A DNA stretch of 64,000 bases, taken from assembly GCF_950295315.1 (NCBI RefSeq), contig NC_080170.1, positions 92,364,054 through 92,428,053 on the forward strand, read 5' to 3'. This document shows, in pieces, positions 23,886-35,924 of the stretch; the first letter of the stretch is position 1, and every line of letters begins with the position of its first letter. Both the position numbers and the translations under genes were made by a program. The notes under the pieces were generated by a model. The model was not told the DNA's origin. It saw only the letters and a list, made by a program, of their open reading frames with translations, and made no database searches. This DNA comes from Erinaceus europaeus. Taxonomy: Eukaryota; Chordata; Mammalia; Eulipotyphla; Erinaceidae.

Positions 23886-25164
23886 AACTTTAATTTCTGA
23901 AACAAATAGGAATAGTGTAATTGCCACCCAAAACTTCTATTATTCTAGAATACAATGTTTTATGAATTTATGCACAAAAATTCTTTTTCTCATTAAGTTA
24001 ATCTACAAACTCTCCAAAAGGAAATGCAGATAGCAGAAGGAAGAAAACACTCATTTTCACTCATTTTATTAATCTTTTTTTTCTTATCTGGGATCATGTA
24101 GGGTTTGCAAATTATCATTTAATTTTGACTCAGGGAAGGCAAGCTTTTGTCAGATTAAAGGATTTGACATGGCCCTTGAAAAAGACTGTAAGAGAAAGTT
24201 AGCAAGTGTATATTGGAGGCAAATTTGAGTGATGACAGATATAGGAGCTAAGTGACAGAATGAAGTGAACTCCTTTAATTGTGATTTCTGTTATACTATT
24301 CTTCTTCTTCTTCTTCTTCTTCTTCTTATTATTATTATTATTATTATTTTACTCCAAACAATATGAAAGAGGTCTTTTGAATAGTTTCATATTCTCCTAA
24401 CCATTTATTTCATATTTATCAGACATTTATATACTCAATGTACTTTGTCAGACTTTGTGTTCAAAGAGAAAGAAGAGTTGGGTTAATTCTACAGAAATAT
24501 ATAGTAAAGATTTGGTGAAACATGTACAAGAATTCCCAAGTAGTCCCTTGCATTCCACAGCTGTTCGATGAATTCATAAGCAGAAATAACTTTCCTTCTC
24601 GTCACTAGTCTTGGAATTTTAGTGAAAATTCCATTTTTAGCTTTCTCTTTTCTCTGCCTAGTTTTATTTATCATTGTCCGTGGTCACTCAGCCAGAGTCA
24701 ACTCCAGAGTTTTAAAATTACTCTACTCATTGTCACTTCATTTAAACTATGCATTGAACATTAATTTAGATTTAAATAGCTGCCTCAATATTCAGTTCCC
24801 TGTTTACCACTTTATTCACTTTGCTCCTGGTCTAAATAAGAACTTCTTAGCTTTTTGAAAATGGAAACTTTCTAAACTATTTCCATTCAAATAAGAATAT
24901 AATTCGTATTACCTAAGAGGAACTCTATCAGGTATACTCTGTGTGGGAATCTCCTTTACCTTAATATAGCCTTTCTTTTATGAACGATCCACTTTATGAG
25001 GACAGTTATGTTCTTTTCCTGCTTACTTTTATTATTCCTAGTTCATGAAACCCAGCTTAGCTCACTTAAGTTAATATCTCTACAATGTTTCTACTTATTT
25101 TTTGATTTTTTAAATATTTTATAAATAAATTATCCCTTAAGTGCATTTTCTTTTTTCTTTTATT
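23886..25164. other. Anonymous DNA with (CTT)n(ATT)n
   Basis: A compound trinucleotide microsatellite lies at 24300-24349 (nine CTT then about eight ATT). The short frames around 24500-24860 lack family resemblance or exon signals. Confidence 0.6.
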
Positions 25165-25392
25165 TTTAATCTTTTTTAAAATTTTATTTATTTATTTATT
25201 TATTATTGAATAGAGACAGAGAGAAATTGAGGGGAAGGGGAGATAGAGATGGAGAGAGACAGAGAGAGACACCTGCAACCCTGCCCACCACTTGTGAAGC
25301 TTTCCATCTGCAGGTGGGAACCAGGGGCTTGAACACAGGTCCTTGCATACCATAGTAAGTGTACTTAACCAGGTGAGCCACCATCTGGCCCC
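25165..25392 (-). mobile_element. tRNA-derived SINE, family B
   Basis: Reverse copy: T-rich (TTTA)n end, 'gacacctgcaaccctgcc', 'gcttgaacacaggtccttgc', head 'ccaccatctggccc'. Confidence 0.88.
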
Positions 25393-25429
25393 TTTTTTTT
25401 GCTTTTTAATCTTATTTATTATTTATTTA

Positions 25430-26280
25430 TTTATTTATAAAAAGGTAGGATAAAACCATAGGATAAGAGGGGTACAACTCCACACAATGCCCACCACCAA
25501 AACTCCGTATCCCATCCCCTCCCCTGATAGCTTTCCTATTCTTTAACCCTCTGGGAGTATGGACCTAAGGTCATTGTGGGATGAAGAAGGTGGGAGGTCT
25601 AGCTTCTGTAATTGCTTCCCTGCTGAACATGGGCACTGACAGGTCAATCCATACTCCCAGCCTGCCTCTCTCTTTCCCTAGTGGGGCGGGGTTCTGGGGA
25701 ATTGGAGCTCCAGGACATATTGGTGGGGTTGTCTGTCCAGAGAAGTCTGGTTGGCATCATGCTAGCATCTAGAACCTGGTAGCTGAAAAGAGAGTTAACA
25801 TATAAAGCCAAACAAGTTGTTGAACCTAAAGGCTGGAGTAGTGCAGATGAAGAGTTGGTGGTGGTGGGGGGTGTCTCCATTTTGTAGATAGCTAGTAGGC
25901 ATATTTTAATTATATTCCAAAGGGCCTGTGGCTATACTAGGTTTTTTGTTTGTTTGTGTGTGTGTTTGTTTGTTTTCCCCTGAGCCTGAAATCTGATATG
26001 AAGGTGGATCCCAGTTATTGTCTGGGGAGATGATGTCATGGCTGGCAAAAGGACCAGAAAGCTGGATCGGGGAAAGAGTACCTTCCAAATATGGTAAAGG
26101 TGTATAAATATTGTTGACTGTAAACTCCATTGATTTGATGTGATCTGGGGTCCGTATTTAGCTTAGGAACCTGTGTGACCTCTGCATCTCTGTAGATCTG
26201 AGCTCACATTCTGTGGTCATAAGTAGGAACGTTCTAAGCTGACTCAATATAAGGACCCATCTTCATCAATAGTTTCCATG
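25430..26280 (-). mobile_element. L1 3'UTR, long form, 5'-truncated
   Basis: Antisense copy: common terminal block 25440-25830, then the extra block to about 26280. A (TTTG)/(TG) run at 25941-25978 occupies the place of the (AAAC)n run in the 9.2-10.4 kb copy. ORF2 is absent. Confidence 0.8.
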
Positions 26281-27394
26281 CCAAAAATGCAGAATAGAAT
26301 CAATCAAATAAAAAAAAAATCTCTACTGTTGCCTTCCACTTTTGTTAATGATGAAATTTATTAAAAGCTTGCAAAACTTACACTTTTTTCTTTGATATTA
26401 TCTACTATACAACCGCTAATAACATTTTACACTACCTGAGATTTTATAGAACCTAGTAGAAAAATTTGCCTTGGGAAGCCAGGGTTCTACCAAGTTATTA
26501 CACATCCTCAGTGATTTACTGCTATATCTATCAAAACATATTTCAGCTTATATTTTCTAAATGACTTGATTAGTTGCACAGCTCTTATTTAGATGTCTTA
26601 TGTGATTATACTCAGTTGTTAGCTGGAGCCATTGCAGTTTTTTTTTTTTTTTTTGAGCAAGAGGCCTGGGTGGCTGAGGCATATGGGAGTTGACTGTTTC
26701 TTCCCTCATGTGACCACATGACTAATTCAGCTTTCCATACTCAAGCAGTTCTTAAGACCAGTTAATATTCATTGGCAGTGAACTTGACTTCCCATCTCAG
26801 TGGGAGAAATAACAGAGATTCTGTAACCATCTTTAACCTATCACAAACTGTTTAGCTCAGGCTCCAGATTTGTGGAATCTGTTTTTGTTTCAAAAGAAAC
26901 TGAGGAAGAAACTGAGATTTGGAGCAGTGAGTTGTTACCAATATCCGTTAGTGACAGGGAAATAAAATACATATATAAATCCTTTATTTCTTTAAGTAGC
27001 AGATCCTTCAGCTGTGGATGTTTTTAAAAGTGAATAGTATATTTTAAATATTAGGGTATTATACAGTGACATTTTTAAAGATTTTAATTTATGTATATTA
27101 ATAGCCTTTTTGCAAATAAAATATTTTCTCTATTTAGTGCTTTCTTTTTTCTGTCTCCATATCTCTAGTATTTAGGCCTCTGGTGTTTCAGAGACATCTT
27201 ACAAAAAACTACTGTGCATATGCTTTTTCTCAGTTGCTATTTTATTCCAGTGGTTCTATAGAATGGAATTATTATTTGCTTTTAACATCTGAAAATTAAA
27301 CTGTAGCATCAAGTGTATACTGCAAATATTTGGCTATCCAAAATATTTTACTCATGAAATCCATTTACAGTTACATTTACTTATTTGTTTATAA
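26281..27394. other. Anonymous DNA, no gene seen
   Basis: Holds a T16 tract at 26638-26654. No gene or family recognised. Confidence 0.5.
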
Positions 27395-27692
27395 CAGGGC
27401 ACTGCTCGGCTCTGCTTTATGGTGGTACAGGGAATTGAACTTGAACTTGCAACTTCAGTGCCGCAAGCATGAAAGTTTGTTTGTTTGTTTGTTTGTTTTC
27501 CAAAGAAGTGTGTGTGAGGGTGAGGGGTATTAGAGAGGGAAAGAAGCCAGAGCACCAAAGCTTCTTCAGTGTGATTGTTGCTTGACTCAAACCTTAGTGT
27601 TTCACTTGGCAAATCAGAGCCTATCCAAGTGAACTGTTGCACTGCCCAGCTATCAAAGTCTTTTGCATAACCATTACACTCTCTCCCTGACC
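27395..27692 (-). mobile_element. Family C SINE split by a family F insertion
   Basis: The C tail and core (27395-27476: 'gggcactgctcggctctg' to 'gcatgaaag') and the C head (27655-27692: 'tcttttgcataaccattac') become contiguous once 27477-27654 is removed. Confidence 0.75.
27477..27654 (-). mobile_element. SINE-like repeat, family F, nested in C
   Basis: A (GTTT)n run at left is its A-tail on the reverse strand; 'gttgcactgcccagct' at right is its head. Flanked by 'aaagt' at 27472-27476 and 27655-27659. Confidence 0.65.
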
Positions 27693-28633
27693 TGTTTTAA
27701 ATTTTAAAATTTTAAATTTCCACCTATGGAAATGAAGTTGCTTTTGTTGATCTCCCTTTTCATTTTGCATGCCTCCCCCTCCCCTTACCCAAATCTGTGC
27801 CTTTTTTATTTTTTTCTGGTAATTTTCTATTACTTTTAGGAATGTTCTGTTAACATTTAGGGAAGCTTTTGATTTTGTTTATAGACAGAAATGTAATTCT
27901 TTTGATCACTTGTTAGGAGATATTTGGTTAGAATAAACAATTGTAGACAATTCACCCTATAGCCCCAGGTAATAGTGTAAGAGAAGCTTGTTTATGTATT
28001 TCTGTAGCAACCCTTGTGGTGTGAAAAGGCACTCCGTTAAATCTTTCCCCATTCAACATGGTGTTTAGTTTGTTTATGTAGGCACTTATACAATGGCCTC
28101 ATAGGCCAAGTGAAAATATATAGTTACTTTTCTAGACATTGAAATCTAATAAATAGATATATCTTACCAAACATGGAAAAAGTTGGAATTTTTTTGCTTA
28201 AAGGAATTTCCTAAGTATATATCTTTGTCTGAACAAACTTTATTTAAAAATTATGATAGATGTTATGTCACTTTCTCATTTATAAAGCAAGTTCAGAAGG
28301 AGCATTTACTGAAATACCATCCACACAAAACAATCTTTTGATTATAATTTCATATTAATTTTCTTAGAAGAGATTTAAGTGGCCAGTTGATAAATATTTC
28401 TACAGTTCAGTTTCTCATCTTAAGCTATTATATTGACATTATGATCAAATTTGTTTTGAATTAAGGAGTCTAAATCCTGGTCACCTGGAGTTTACTGGTA
28501 AAATCAGTTTTCTAGACCTGCAGAGCTATAAGTTAGGCTCAAAACTCTTATTTCTTCAACTGTTTTAATGACCATCATTATTTGAATCAATTTGGATTGT
28601 TTTGAAATACATGACTTAATTTTCCCTTAATGA
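27693..28633. other. Anonymous DNA, no gene seen
   Basis: AT-rich. The last bases (28618-28634) are the left TSD of the next L1 fragment. Confidence 0.5.
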
Positions 28634-28823
28634 TGTATTGCACAAATGTAAAAGACTCTGTGGTGGGTGGGTTCAAGTCCTAGAACCTGATGGCAGAGGA
28701 CCCAGTGGGGGTTGTACTGTTATGTGGAAAACTGGGAAATGTTATGCATGTACAAACTATTGTATCTACTGCCAACTGTAAAACATTAGTTCCCTATTTA
28801 AAAAAAAAAAAAAAACTAAAAAA
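28634..28823 (+). mobile_element. Severely 5'-truncated L1 3' end with TSD
   Basis: Only the last ~170 bp of an L1 3'UTR of the 52.0-kb type: 'taaaagactctgtggtgggt', 'gtgggggttgtactgttat', 'gttatgcatgtacaaac', then poly-A. Flanked by imperfect 'ttttcccttaatgat' / 'atttcccttgatcca' at 28619 and 28825. Confidence 0.85.
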
Positions 28824-28894
28824 AATTTCCCTTGATCCATTGAATAAAATTCTGTTGTGAAGATGTTAGTAATTTAAATTTGCTTTTTGTTTTA

Positions 28895-29015
28895 AGATCA
28901 ATTTATTTATGAATGAAAAGGCAACCACTGTATCACTCTGGTACATGGGATATTGGGAATCAAACTCAGGACCCCATGCTTGGTAGTCCAAAACATTATC
29001 CATTGCATCATATCT
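28895..29015 (-). mobile_element. Family D SINE, diverged
   Basis: Reverse copy: 'actctggtacatgggat', 'caaactcaggaccccatgct', 'ttatccattgcatc'. Confidence 0.65.
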
Positions 29016-29033
29016 TGGGATCATTAATTTACT

Positions 29034-29192
29034 TTTTTTTAAGATTTTATGTATTTATTAATGAGGAATATAGGAGAGAGAGAGAGAGAGAAAGAACTAG
29101 ACCTCAGTCTGGTATGTGTGCTTCTAGGAATTGAACTCAGGATCTCATGCTTGAGAATCCATTGCTTTATCCATTTTGCCATCTCCCAGACA
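29034..29192 (-). mobile_element. tRNA-derived SINE, family D
   Basis: Reverse copy: 'tttattaatgagg' tail, AG repeat (29074-29092), 'gaactcaggatctcatgctt', head 'atttgccatctcccaga'-like. Confidence 0.75.
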
Positions 29193-29394
29193 ACACTCAT
29201 TCACTTTTTAAACAAATTCTGTTGGTGACTACTTTATATAATCATGGGTGAAAATTACTACACCCTTTCATGTTGACTCCATAAAGATGAGTGGAATAAA
29301 TACGCAGTAAACTTTTGCTATGTCCCAAGCATGGACACATGATTTTTTAATAAGGCCGAAAAAAATGGTAATTGTCTAGTATCTATGTAGTTCA

Positions 29395-29590
29395 ATATAT
29401 ATTTATTTATTTAGTATTTATTTATTGGAGACAGACAGAAAAACTGAGGGGGGAGAGGGAAGGAGAAACATCTGCAACACTGCTTCACCACTTGTGAAGC
29501 TTCTCTCCTGCAAGTGGAGACTAGGGGCTTAAACCTGGCTCTTTGTGCAGTAACATGTATGCTCAATCATGTGTGTCACCACCCAGCCCT
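29395..29590 (-). mobile_element. tRNA-derived SINE, family B
   Basis: Reverse copy: '(TTTA)n', 'acatctgcaacactgcttc', 'gcttaaacctggctctttg', head 'caccacccagccc'. Confidence 0.85.
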
Positions 29591-29932
29591 CCTAATATCT
29601 TTTCTAAAGTTCTAGAAAAAGAGCAGAAAATAAAGTATTTTGTTTTATTTATTTATTTATTTGACAGGAAGATACTTTCTAGCGATAGTAAGTTTTAAAG
29701 CTCAGGGTCAGGATCTTGAAAAATAGCAAAATATGGGAGATGTGCTTGTTAACCTGTCACTCCGCCAGGCCTACCAGGGCTTGAAGGCAGCAGAAGTCTC
29801 TTGGTGGTGGTCTAGGAGCAGGTAGCTAAGATCCCATGCCAGGAAGGTAAGAAGGCAGCACACTGTCCAGTTGAACATCATTCACAAAACACAAATATAA
29901 GCATATCATGATTAAGATTGAAAAATGATGGC
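29591..29932. other. Anonymous DNA, no gene seen
   Basis: Contains a (TTTA)n run at 29640-29662. The region 29700-29880 is GC-richer but unrecognised. Confidence 0.45.
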
Positions 29933-30080
29933 GTAGTCTGGGAGGTAGCGGAATGGATAGAATATTGGATTCTCAAGCATGAGGTCCCAGGTTCAACCCC
30001 TGGCAGTACATGTACCAGAGTGATGTCTGGTTCTTTCTTTCCTCCTATCTTTCTCATTAATAAATAAAAAAATCTTTTAA
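29933..30080 (+). mobile_element. tRNA-derived SINE, family D, with TSD
   Basis: Head 'gtctgggaggtagcggaatg', B-box 'ggttcaacccctgg', then 'ttctcattaataaataaa' and 'tctttt'. AATAAA followed by a TCTTTT pol III terminator is the hallmark of T+ class SINEs. Flanked by 'aaaaatgRtggc' at 29921-29932 and 30081-30092 (one mismatch). Confidence 0.92.
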
Positions 30081-30412
30081 AAAAATGGTGGCTACAAAAT
30101 CAAACTCCTTTCTGTATTCACACAAGAGTCTTATATGACTTTATTGGTGGCAAAACCAGGAAACTCATACTGATAGAACTTCATTATCTGATAGGATTGG
30201 AAAATATAGTACAATTCTGTGGCTATTTGGAATCTTGTTGAAATCTTGCTCAGTGACTCTATGATTTCCAGAATTTTTAAATGTAATTTATTTTTCAATT
30301 CCTAGGAGCTCTTAGAACCTTCTTTTCTTAACTCTAATTTTCAGAAATTTCTTAATTATGCACTTTAGTGTACATCTTACTTTCATCATTTATTTTCTAA
30401 AGTCCTCAGATA

Positions 30413-30570
30413 GGCTGGGGAGATTGCATGCTAGTTATGCAAAAAGATGTTCATGTTTGAGGCTCTGGGATCCCAGTTTAAATCCCCTGCACCACTGTAA
30501 ATCAGAACTGAGCAGTGCTCTAGTTAAAATAAATAAATAAATAAATAAATAAACAAATAAATAAAATAAG
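30413..30570 (+). mobile_element. tRNA-derived SINE, family C
   Basis: Head 'ggctggggagattgcatgc', 'caccactgtaaatcagaac', 'gagcagtgctctagtt', and an expanded (AAAT)n tail (30525-30567). Confidence 0.88.
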
Positions 30571-31184
30571 CAAATATCCCTCAGAGAACTGTTTTGATCT
30601 GGATACTCACGTATTTCTGTTCTGGGAAATTGTATACTACAGCAAAGTCAAGGACTCTGGGGGAAGGGGAGTGAGAGAGAGGGCTTCAGAACAACTGTGG
30701 AGAAAGACTTTTGGGAGTGGTATTGTGGTGGGAGTGATGTGAAAATACCTACCTTGAAGAAATAGGAGGCTGTAGCCATGTGTCAAACACTGTCCTGTAA
30801 ATCACTACTTCTTCACTAAAACTGTTAAAAAAATTTTTTTTAAATTTAAAAAAACTATTGCCTCCAATGGGAGAAGAAAAATCACCCATATCCAAAATTC
30901 TTATTTACATCAACGTGAGAATGGCTATTATAAAGTGGCGTAAGAGGAAGAGATATCACAGCTTAAAAAAACTTACTTAGAATGTTTTATATGCCTGATG
31001 TCTCATGTAAGATCAACTAGCCTAAGAAGCTGTGTTTATCTAGTATATGGGCTATCAATACTATAAAGTATCAGATGCAGTTTTCACACATATATAAATA
31101 TGATAGATGAAGAAATTTGTACTAATTTTATGCTAGGGTAGGAAATTATCATTATGCATAACAATGCTAAGGTTTACTTTTTAA
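30571..31184. other. Anonymous DNA, no gene seen
   Basis: No gene or family recognised. Confidence 0.5.
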
Positions 31185-31305
31185 AAATATTTTATTTCTT
31201 ATTGACTGGATAGAGACAGAGATAAATCAAAAAGCAATAGGTAGAGGACACACACACACACACACACACACACCAGTAGCACTACTGCACCACTCCTGAA
31301 GCTTG
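31185..31305 (-). mobile_element. Truncated family B SINE with (CA)n
   Basis: 'ttattgactggatagagac', a (CA)n run at 31247-31273, then 'agcactactgcaccactcc'. The head side is missing after 'gaagctt'. Confidence 0.65.
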
Positions 31306-32380
31306 TGGGAAGGTTTAATTATTTGGTTCTTAATGTGAAAATCTAGGAACTAACCCTCCATTAACAAATCTTAGAAAGTATGGTGTTCAGAAGACAGCCT
31401 GGCTAGAATCCACTAATAGTGTGGTAGTGCTTGTCTTTATTGTGGGTCAGTGCTGAATAAGCAAATACTGTCTCCAAAAGTTGTATTTTCATAAAGCAAA
31501 AGTAAATATTATAGCTATCAAATGAAAAAAATTAAGAAACACTTTTTTTTAAATATGTAAGTAACTAATAGGATAGTGCAATAAACATTTTAAAACGTGT
31601 TCAATGTGATTTGAGTATGTTCATGGAAACTACAATGACAAATAATCTCATATAATATTTGTATAACATATATCAGAATGTGTTTAAATACCTTACAAAT
31701 AACAGTCATCTCAATAATGATCTTTATTTTTATTCTACTGTCTAAATTTTACAAATGAGAAAGTTAATATATGTTAGGTAAAATATCTTATTAGGATAAC
31801 CTAATAAAGTATCCCTTCATGGATTTGATTTCCTGTTCTGCTGGTCTCTTAGTATATGGAATTTGAAAGTCTAAGGCTTAGTGGAACTATGAGGACATCT
31901 CAGAGAATGCCCTTTATTCATTATATGACATCATGTTAACTAAAGTGGATGAGTTAGAAGTGGCAAGTCTGTTAAAAGTTCTCTGACTGGATGAGATGTG
32001 ATTCCTTTTATATGCAGTATTTGAGACAACCTATCTTTCATATTTACTAACTGGTGATTAGCCACCTTCAACCTTTTATTGACTTGTTAGCTAGATAATT
32101 ATTTTTACCTTTCTAGGCAGATAGCTGTTTCTAGCACTGTCTAGATGGAAATTTTTGGACTTTTCTATTGACTATCCCCAAAGTTTATTCCTCTCTTTCT
32201 ATCTCAATTCTCTTTTTTCTACCTACCATAATTTTCCTTTTCCTCTTTAACACTTCTGTTTTTTAGTCAACTGATTTTCCTTAATGGAAAAAATAAATCT
32301 TTAGCTTTAACCGCTATCATTTATTTATATTATTATTTTTTATTTTATTAAATTACATATCTTTTCACGATAGGTTTAAA
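31306..32380. other. Anonymous DNA, no gene seen
   Basis: Non-repetitive by eye. At 32381-32409 a short antisense family A tail ('tttattcccttttattgccc') precedes the next L1 piece. Confidence 0.5.
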
Positions 32381-32409
32381 ATTTTTATTTATTCCCTTTT
32401 ATTGCCCTT

Positions 32410-33710
32410 TTTTTATTTAAGAAAGGAGACATTAACAAAACCATAGAATAAGAGGGGTTCAATTCCACACAATTCCCATAACCCGATCTCCATATCCCAT
32501 CCCCTCCCCTTATAGCCTTCCCATTCTCTATCTCTCTGGGAGTGTGGATCCAGGGTCATTGTGGGTTGCAGAGGGTGGAAGGTCTGGCTGTAATTGCTTC
32601 CCCACTGAACATGGGCGTTGACTGGTCGATCCATACTCCCAGTCTGCCTCTCTCTTTCCCTAGTAGGTTAGGCCACTGAGGAAGTGGAGCTCCAGTACAC
32701 ATTGATGGGGTTGTCCAGGAAAGTCTGGTCAGCATCATGCTGGCATCCGGAACCTGGTGGCTGAAAAGAGAGTTAACATACAAAGCCAAAAAATTGTTGA
32801 ACGATCATGGACCTAAAGACTGGAATTGTGCAGATGAAGTGTTGGGGGGTATTCCCTGCATGCTCTTGTGTACTTCTGCTTTCAGGTATATATTTTTCCC
32901 CTAGTTTATGGGCACGGGTGAACCTATGCTCTATCTCAGGGGACCTGGACTATCTCTAGGTTTGGGGACTTTATTGGGGAGTGGAACACCTGGAATGGAA
33001 TTAGAGAATACTATGAAAGGAAAGGTCTCACCCGAGTGATGAAGCTGAACGGTTGTCATTTCCACACCTGAAGTCTCTGGTCACAGTCTGAAGTGAAACA
33101 TGCTGGGGTGGCACTTGTTGCATTGATTAGGTTGCAATCCGTGGATGCAATATTATTTTATTTGAATTGAGAGCAGCATGCAGAAAAGTGGGCCCCACCC
33201 TAAGGTTCCAGGACTGGGGGAAATATAGGCTCTATAGTGGAAATGTGAGGTTCCTGTTGTCTTAGAATTCAAGAAGACAGTGGACAGTTATTGTTATCAT
33301 CACATTATTTGGTGATAGAGTTAACTTTGGGAAAGTCCTTTTGATAGTGTTTGGGGTGTAATACCCAGCATCTTGTATATAGCTGTGCTACAGGTTGCTT
33401 CTGTTCTCCCTGGTCTAGGCTTTTGGGAGAGACAACATATCAAAGACAGCCTATGTATTAAAAAGACTCAGTCTGTGTTTTAAGAAGTTCTAGACATATC
33501 ATCAGTTTTTCGCCTCTCATATTAATTAAATAGTGGTTTATATGTTTACACTTTAATAGGATTGTACATAAACACCACTCCCACCACCAAAAGACTGTGT
33601 CCCATCCCCACCACCCACCCCCACCCCCACCCCCACCCCCCACACCCCCCACCGTGCTGGGAAGCCCAAGCCCAATGTAAAAACCCTGTGGTGAAGGGGA
33701 GGGTATCCAT
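32410..33710 (-). mobile_element. L1 3'UTR, short form, with short 5' inversion
   Basis: Antisense copy of the 3'UTR at 5182-6400: T-tract at 32410, terminal block, 'gtatatatttttcccc', 'gtctctggtcacagtctg', and a C-rich tract at 33606-33652. At about 33677 the orientation flips: 'gtaaaaaccctgtggtgaa' (33680-33700) is the reverse complement of the adjoining consensus at 6440-6460. A tiny 5' inversion fits twin priming. Confidence 0.85.
33606..33652 (-). repeat. G-rich tract in L1 3'UTR (G4-capable)
   Basis: The plus strand is an uninterrupted CCCCCA-type run; the L1 sense (minus) strand carries at least six G5-type runs separated by single T bases, well over the four runs needed for a G-quadruplex. 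Confidence 0.9.
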
Positions 33711-34250
33711 TGGGCTATTTATATTATTTTTACAAAAAATACTTGTTTTTTTTTCCTTTGGTCTTTGTTGCAAAACTTTTATTTTGAGAAGCCCTCATGA
33801 GCAATCCATTAAGTTATGCAAACATAAAGCAAAGACTTTCTACTAAACTAAAAAGCTAAACTGTGCTTTGTTTTAAATTATTGCTACTGAGTGCTTAAAT
33901 TCTAATTTGCATCTTAGCCCCATGGCTGTGACTAGTTGTTTTTTTTTTTTCCAAATTAATTTAAAATAAACACACTCATCTTTATTTTTCTTTTGAAGGC
34001 CACACACTGTCTCATGTGGAATACCGGGCTTTCTTTCTTTTTTGATTTTTCAAAAAAAAACTTTAAAAAAGAAGATATATATATATTTACTTTTATGAGA
34101 GGGAAAGAGAATGAGAGACGCCAAAGTACTGCTCAACTATATTTCTTTAGACTTAAACTTAGTTAATTGCTGTATGGGTGAATGAGGACTTTTCAGTTGG
34201 CCTAGTTCCATTCCTTATCCCCTCTGGAACCCCAGGTGTTAGAAATGTTA
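33711..34250. other. Mostly anonymous; possible SINE scrap
   Basis: 34085-34140 ('gaatgagagacgccaaag', 'tactgctcaactat') may be the tail side of a reverse family C copy. Otherwise nothing recognised. Confidence 0.4.
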
Positions 34251-34403
34251 GGTGTCTATCTTTCTCTTCCCTCTCTGTCTTCCCCTCCTCTCTCCATTTC
34301 TTTCTGTCCTATCCAACAACAACGACATCAATAAAAACTACAACAATAAAACAACAAATGCAACAAAAGGGAATGAATAAATATTTTTAAAAAATTTTTA
34401 AAA
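34251..34403 (+). mobile_element. 5'-truncated family A SINE
   Basis: 'ggtgtctatctttctcttcc', 'ctgtcctatccaacaacaac', '(acaataaaaca)' and A-rich tail; head and B-box are missing. Confidence 0.85.
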
Positions 34404-35892
34404 AGTGTTAGTTTCCCATACAAATAAATGAAATTGGACCACCATATATCACCTTGCACAATAGCCAACTCCAAGGGGATCAAAGACATGGGTATTAGAT
34501 CTGAACCTATTAAATACATAGAAGGAAATATTGGCAGAACATTTCACAATCTATACTTCAGAATGTTTCCAGGGACTCAAATCTAACAGCACAGAAAACA
34601 AAAATAAACCAGTGAGACTGCATCAAACTAAAAAGATTCTGCATGACAAAAACTACCATCACCCAAACTGAAAGAGACATTACAGAATGGAGATCTTTAT
34701 AAAGTTATTTCAGGTATAGAACTAATAACCAAAATACATAAAGAACTCAATACTTATCCACCCCCATCCCCCACCCCACCCCCCAAAAAAGCAGCCTTAT
34801 TAGAAATTGGGACAAGGACATGGACAGAAACACCACCTAGTAAGATTTCCAGAGGGCTAACAGACACATGGGAAAGTGCTCAAAGTTACTGATTACAGAG
34901 ATATGCAAATGGAGACAATAATGAAGTACTACTTTACACCTGTGAGAATATCATACATTAAAAAGGACAGAAAAGAGGGCCAGGTGGTAGCTCAGCAGGT
35001 TAAGCTCACATGGTGCGAAGCGCAAGGACTGATGTAAGGACCCAGGTTTGAGCCCCCGGCTCCCCACCTGCAGGGGGATCTCTTCACAAATGGTGAAGCT
35101 GGTCTGCAGGTGTCTATCTTTCTGTCCCCCTCTCTGTCTTCCCGTCCTCTCTCAATTTCTCTCTATCCTATCCAACAACGACAGCAATAGCAACAATAAT
35201 AATAACAACAATAAACAAGGACAACAAAAGGAAATAAAATTGCCTCTAGGAGCAATGGATTTGTAGTGCAGGCACCAAGCCCCAGCTATGACCCTAGCGG
35301 CAAAAAAAGAAATAAAAGGAAAAAAAATAAATGGTGGTGAAGATGTGGGGGTGCAGGGAGGAGACACTTTTGCATTAGAAATGGATCTTCTCACTAACCT
35401 AGCAATTTCTCTCTAGGGGATATACCCAAAGGAAGAAAAAAACACCTGTCAGAAGAGATCTGTGCACACCTATTTTCATAATGACACAATTTGTAATAGT
35501 TAAAACTTAGAAGCAAGTCAGATGTCTAACAGAAGATGAATAACTAAAAAAATTGTGGTATATATTCATAAAGGAATATTACTCAGCTATTAAGATGGTG
35601 AAGTCATCTCACGTGTCTCATCTTGAAAACATTGTATTAAGTGAAATAAATCAAAAAGAGATGGACAAATATCTAATAATCTCACTGAGAGGTGGAACTT
35701 AAGGACAGAGAAGAAACTTGGGCTAGGTGAGGTATCAGACCAAAGCAAAGGACTATGGGGCAGGAAAGGGAGGCAGGGAGGGAGGAAACCTTGACATTCT
35801 GTTTTTTATGCACAGGAAGATGAGAAATTGTACCCTTATGTCTAAAATAGCACTGAAAACTATTAATCCCACCCCCAATTAAAAAAAAAAGA
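34404..35892 (+). mobile_element. L1 3' half, diverged, with SINE inserted
   Basis: Sense L1 ORF2 C-terminal region and short 3'UTR. Landmarks: 'atcaaactaaaaagattctg' (34623), 'caaatggagacaataatgaa' (34906), 'tatacccaaaggaag' (35422), 'gtggtatatattcataaagg' (35555), and a 3'UTR ending in poly-A at 35881-35891. Reading frames are destroyed. Interrupted at 34977-35330 by an A' SINE. Confidence 0.85.
34977..35330 (+). mobile_element. A' SINE with 3' hairpin module
   Basis: Head 'gggccaggtggtagctcagc', B-box 'ggtttgagcccccgg', core 'gcaggtgtctatctttctg', CAACAA region. The 60-nt module at 35242-35301 has stem ends GCCTCTAGG and CCTAGCGGC; compared with the usual CCAGG/CCTGG inner stem, one base pair is changed on both sides. 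Confidence 0.88.
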
Positions 35893-35924
35893 AATGCTAG
35901 TTTCCATTGTTAGTAAAAGCTAAC

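Noticed and set aside
24489..24858. Opposed short frames that might be an exon
   Set aside because: No family resemblance, no good splice signals, and no codon bias that I can judge by eye.
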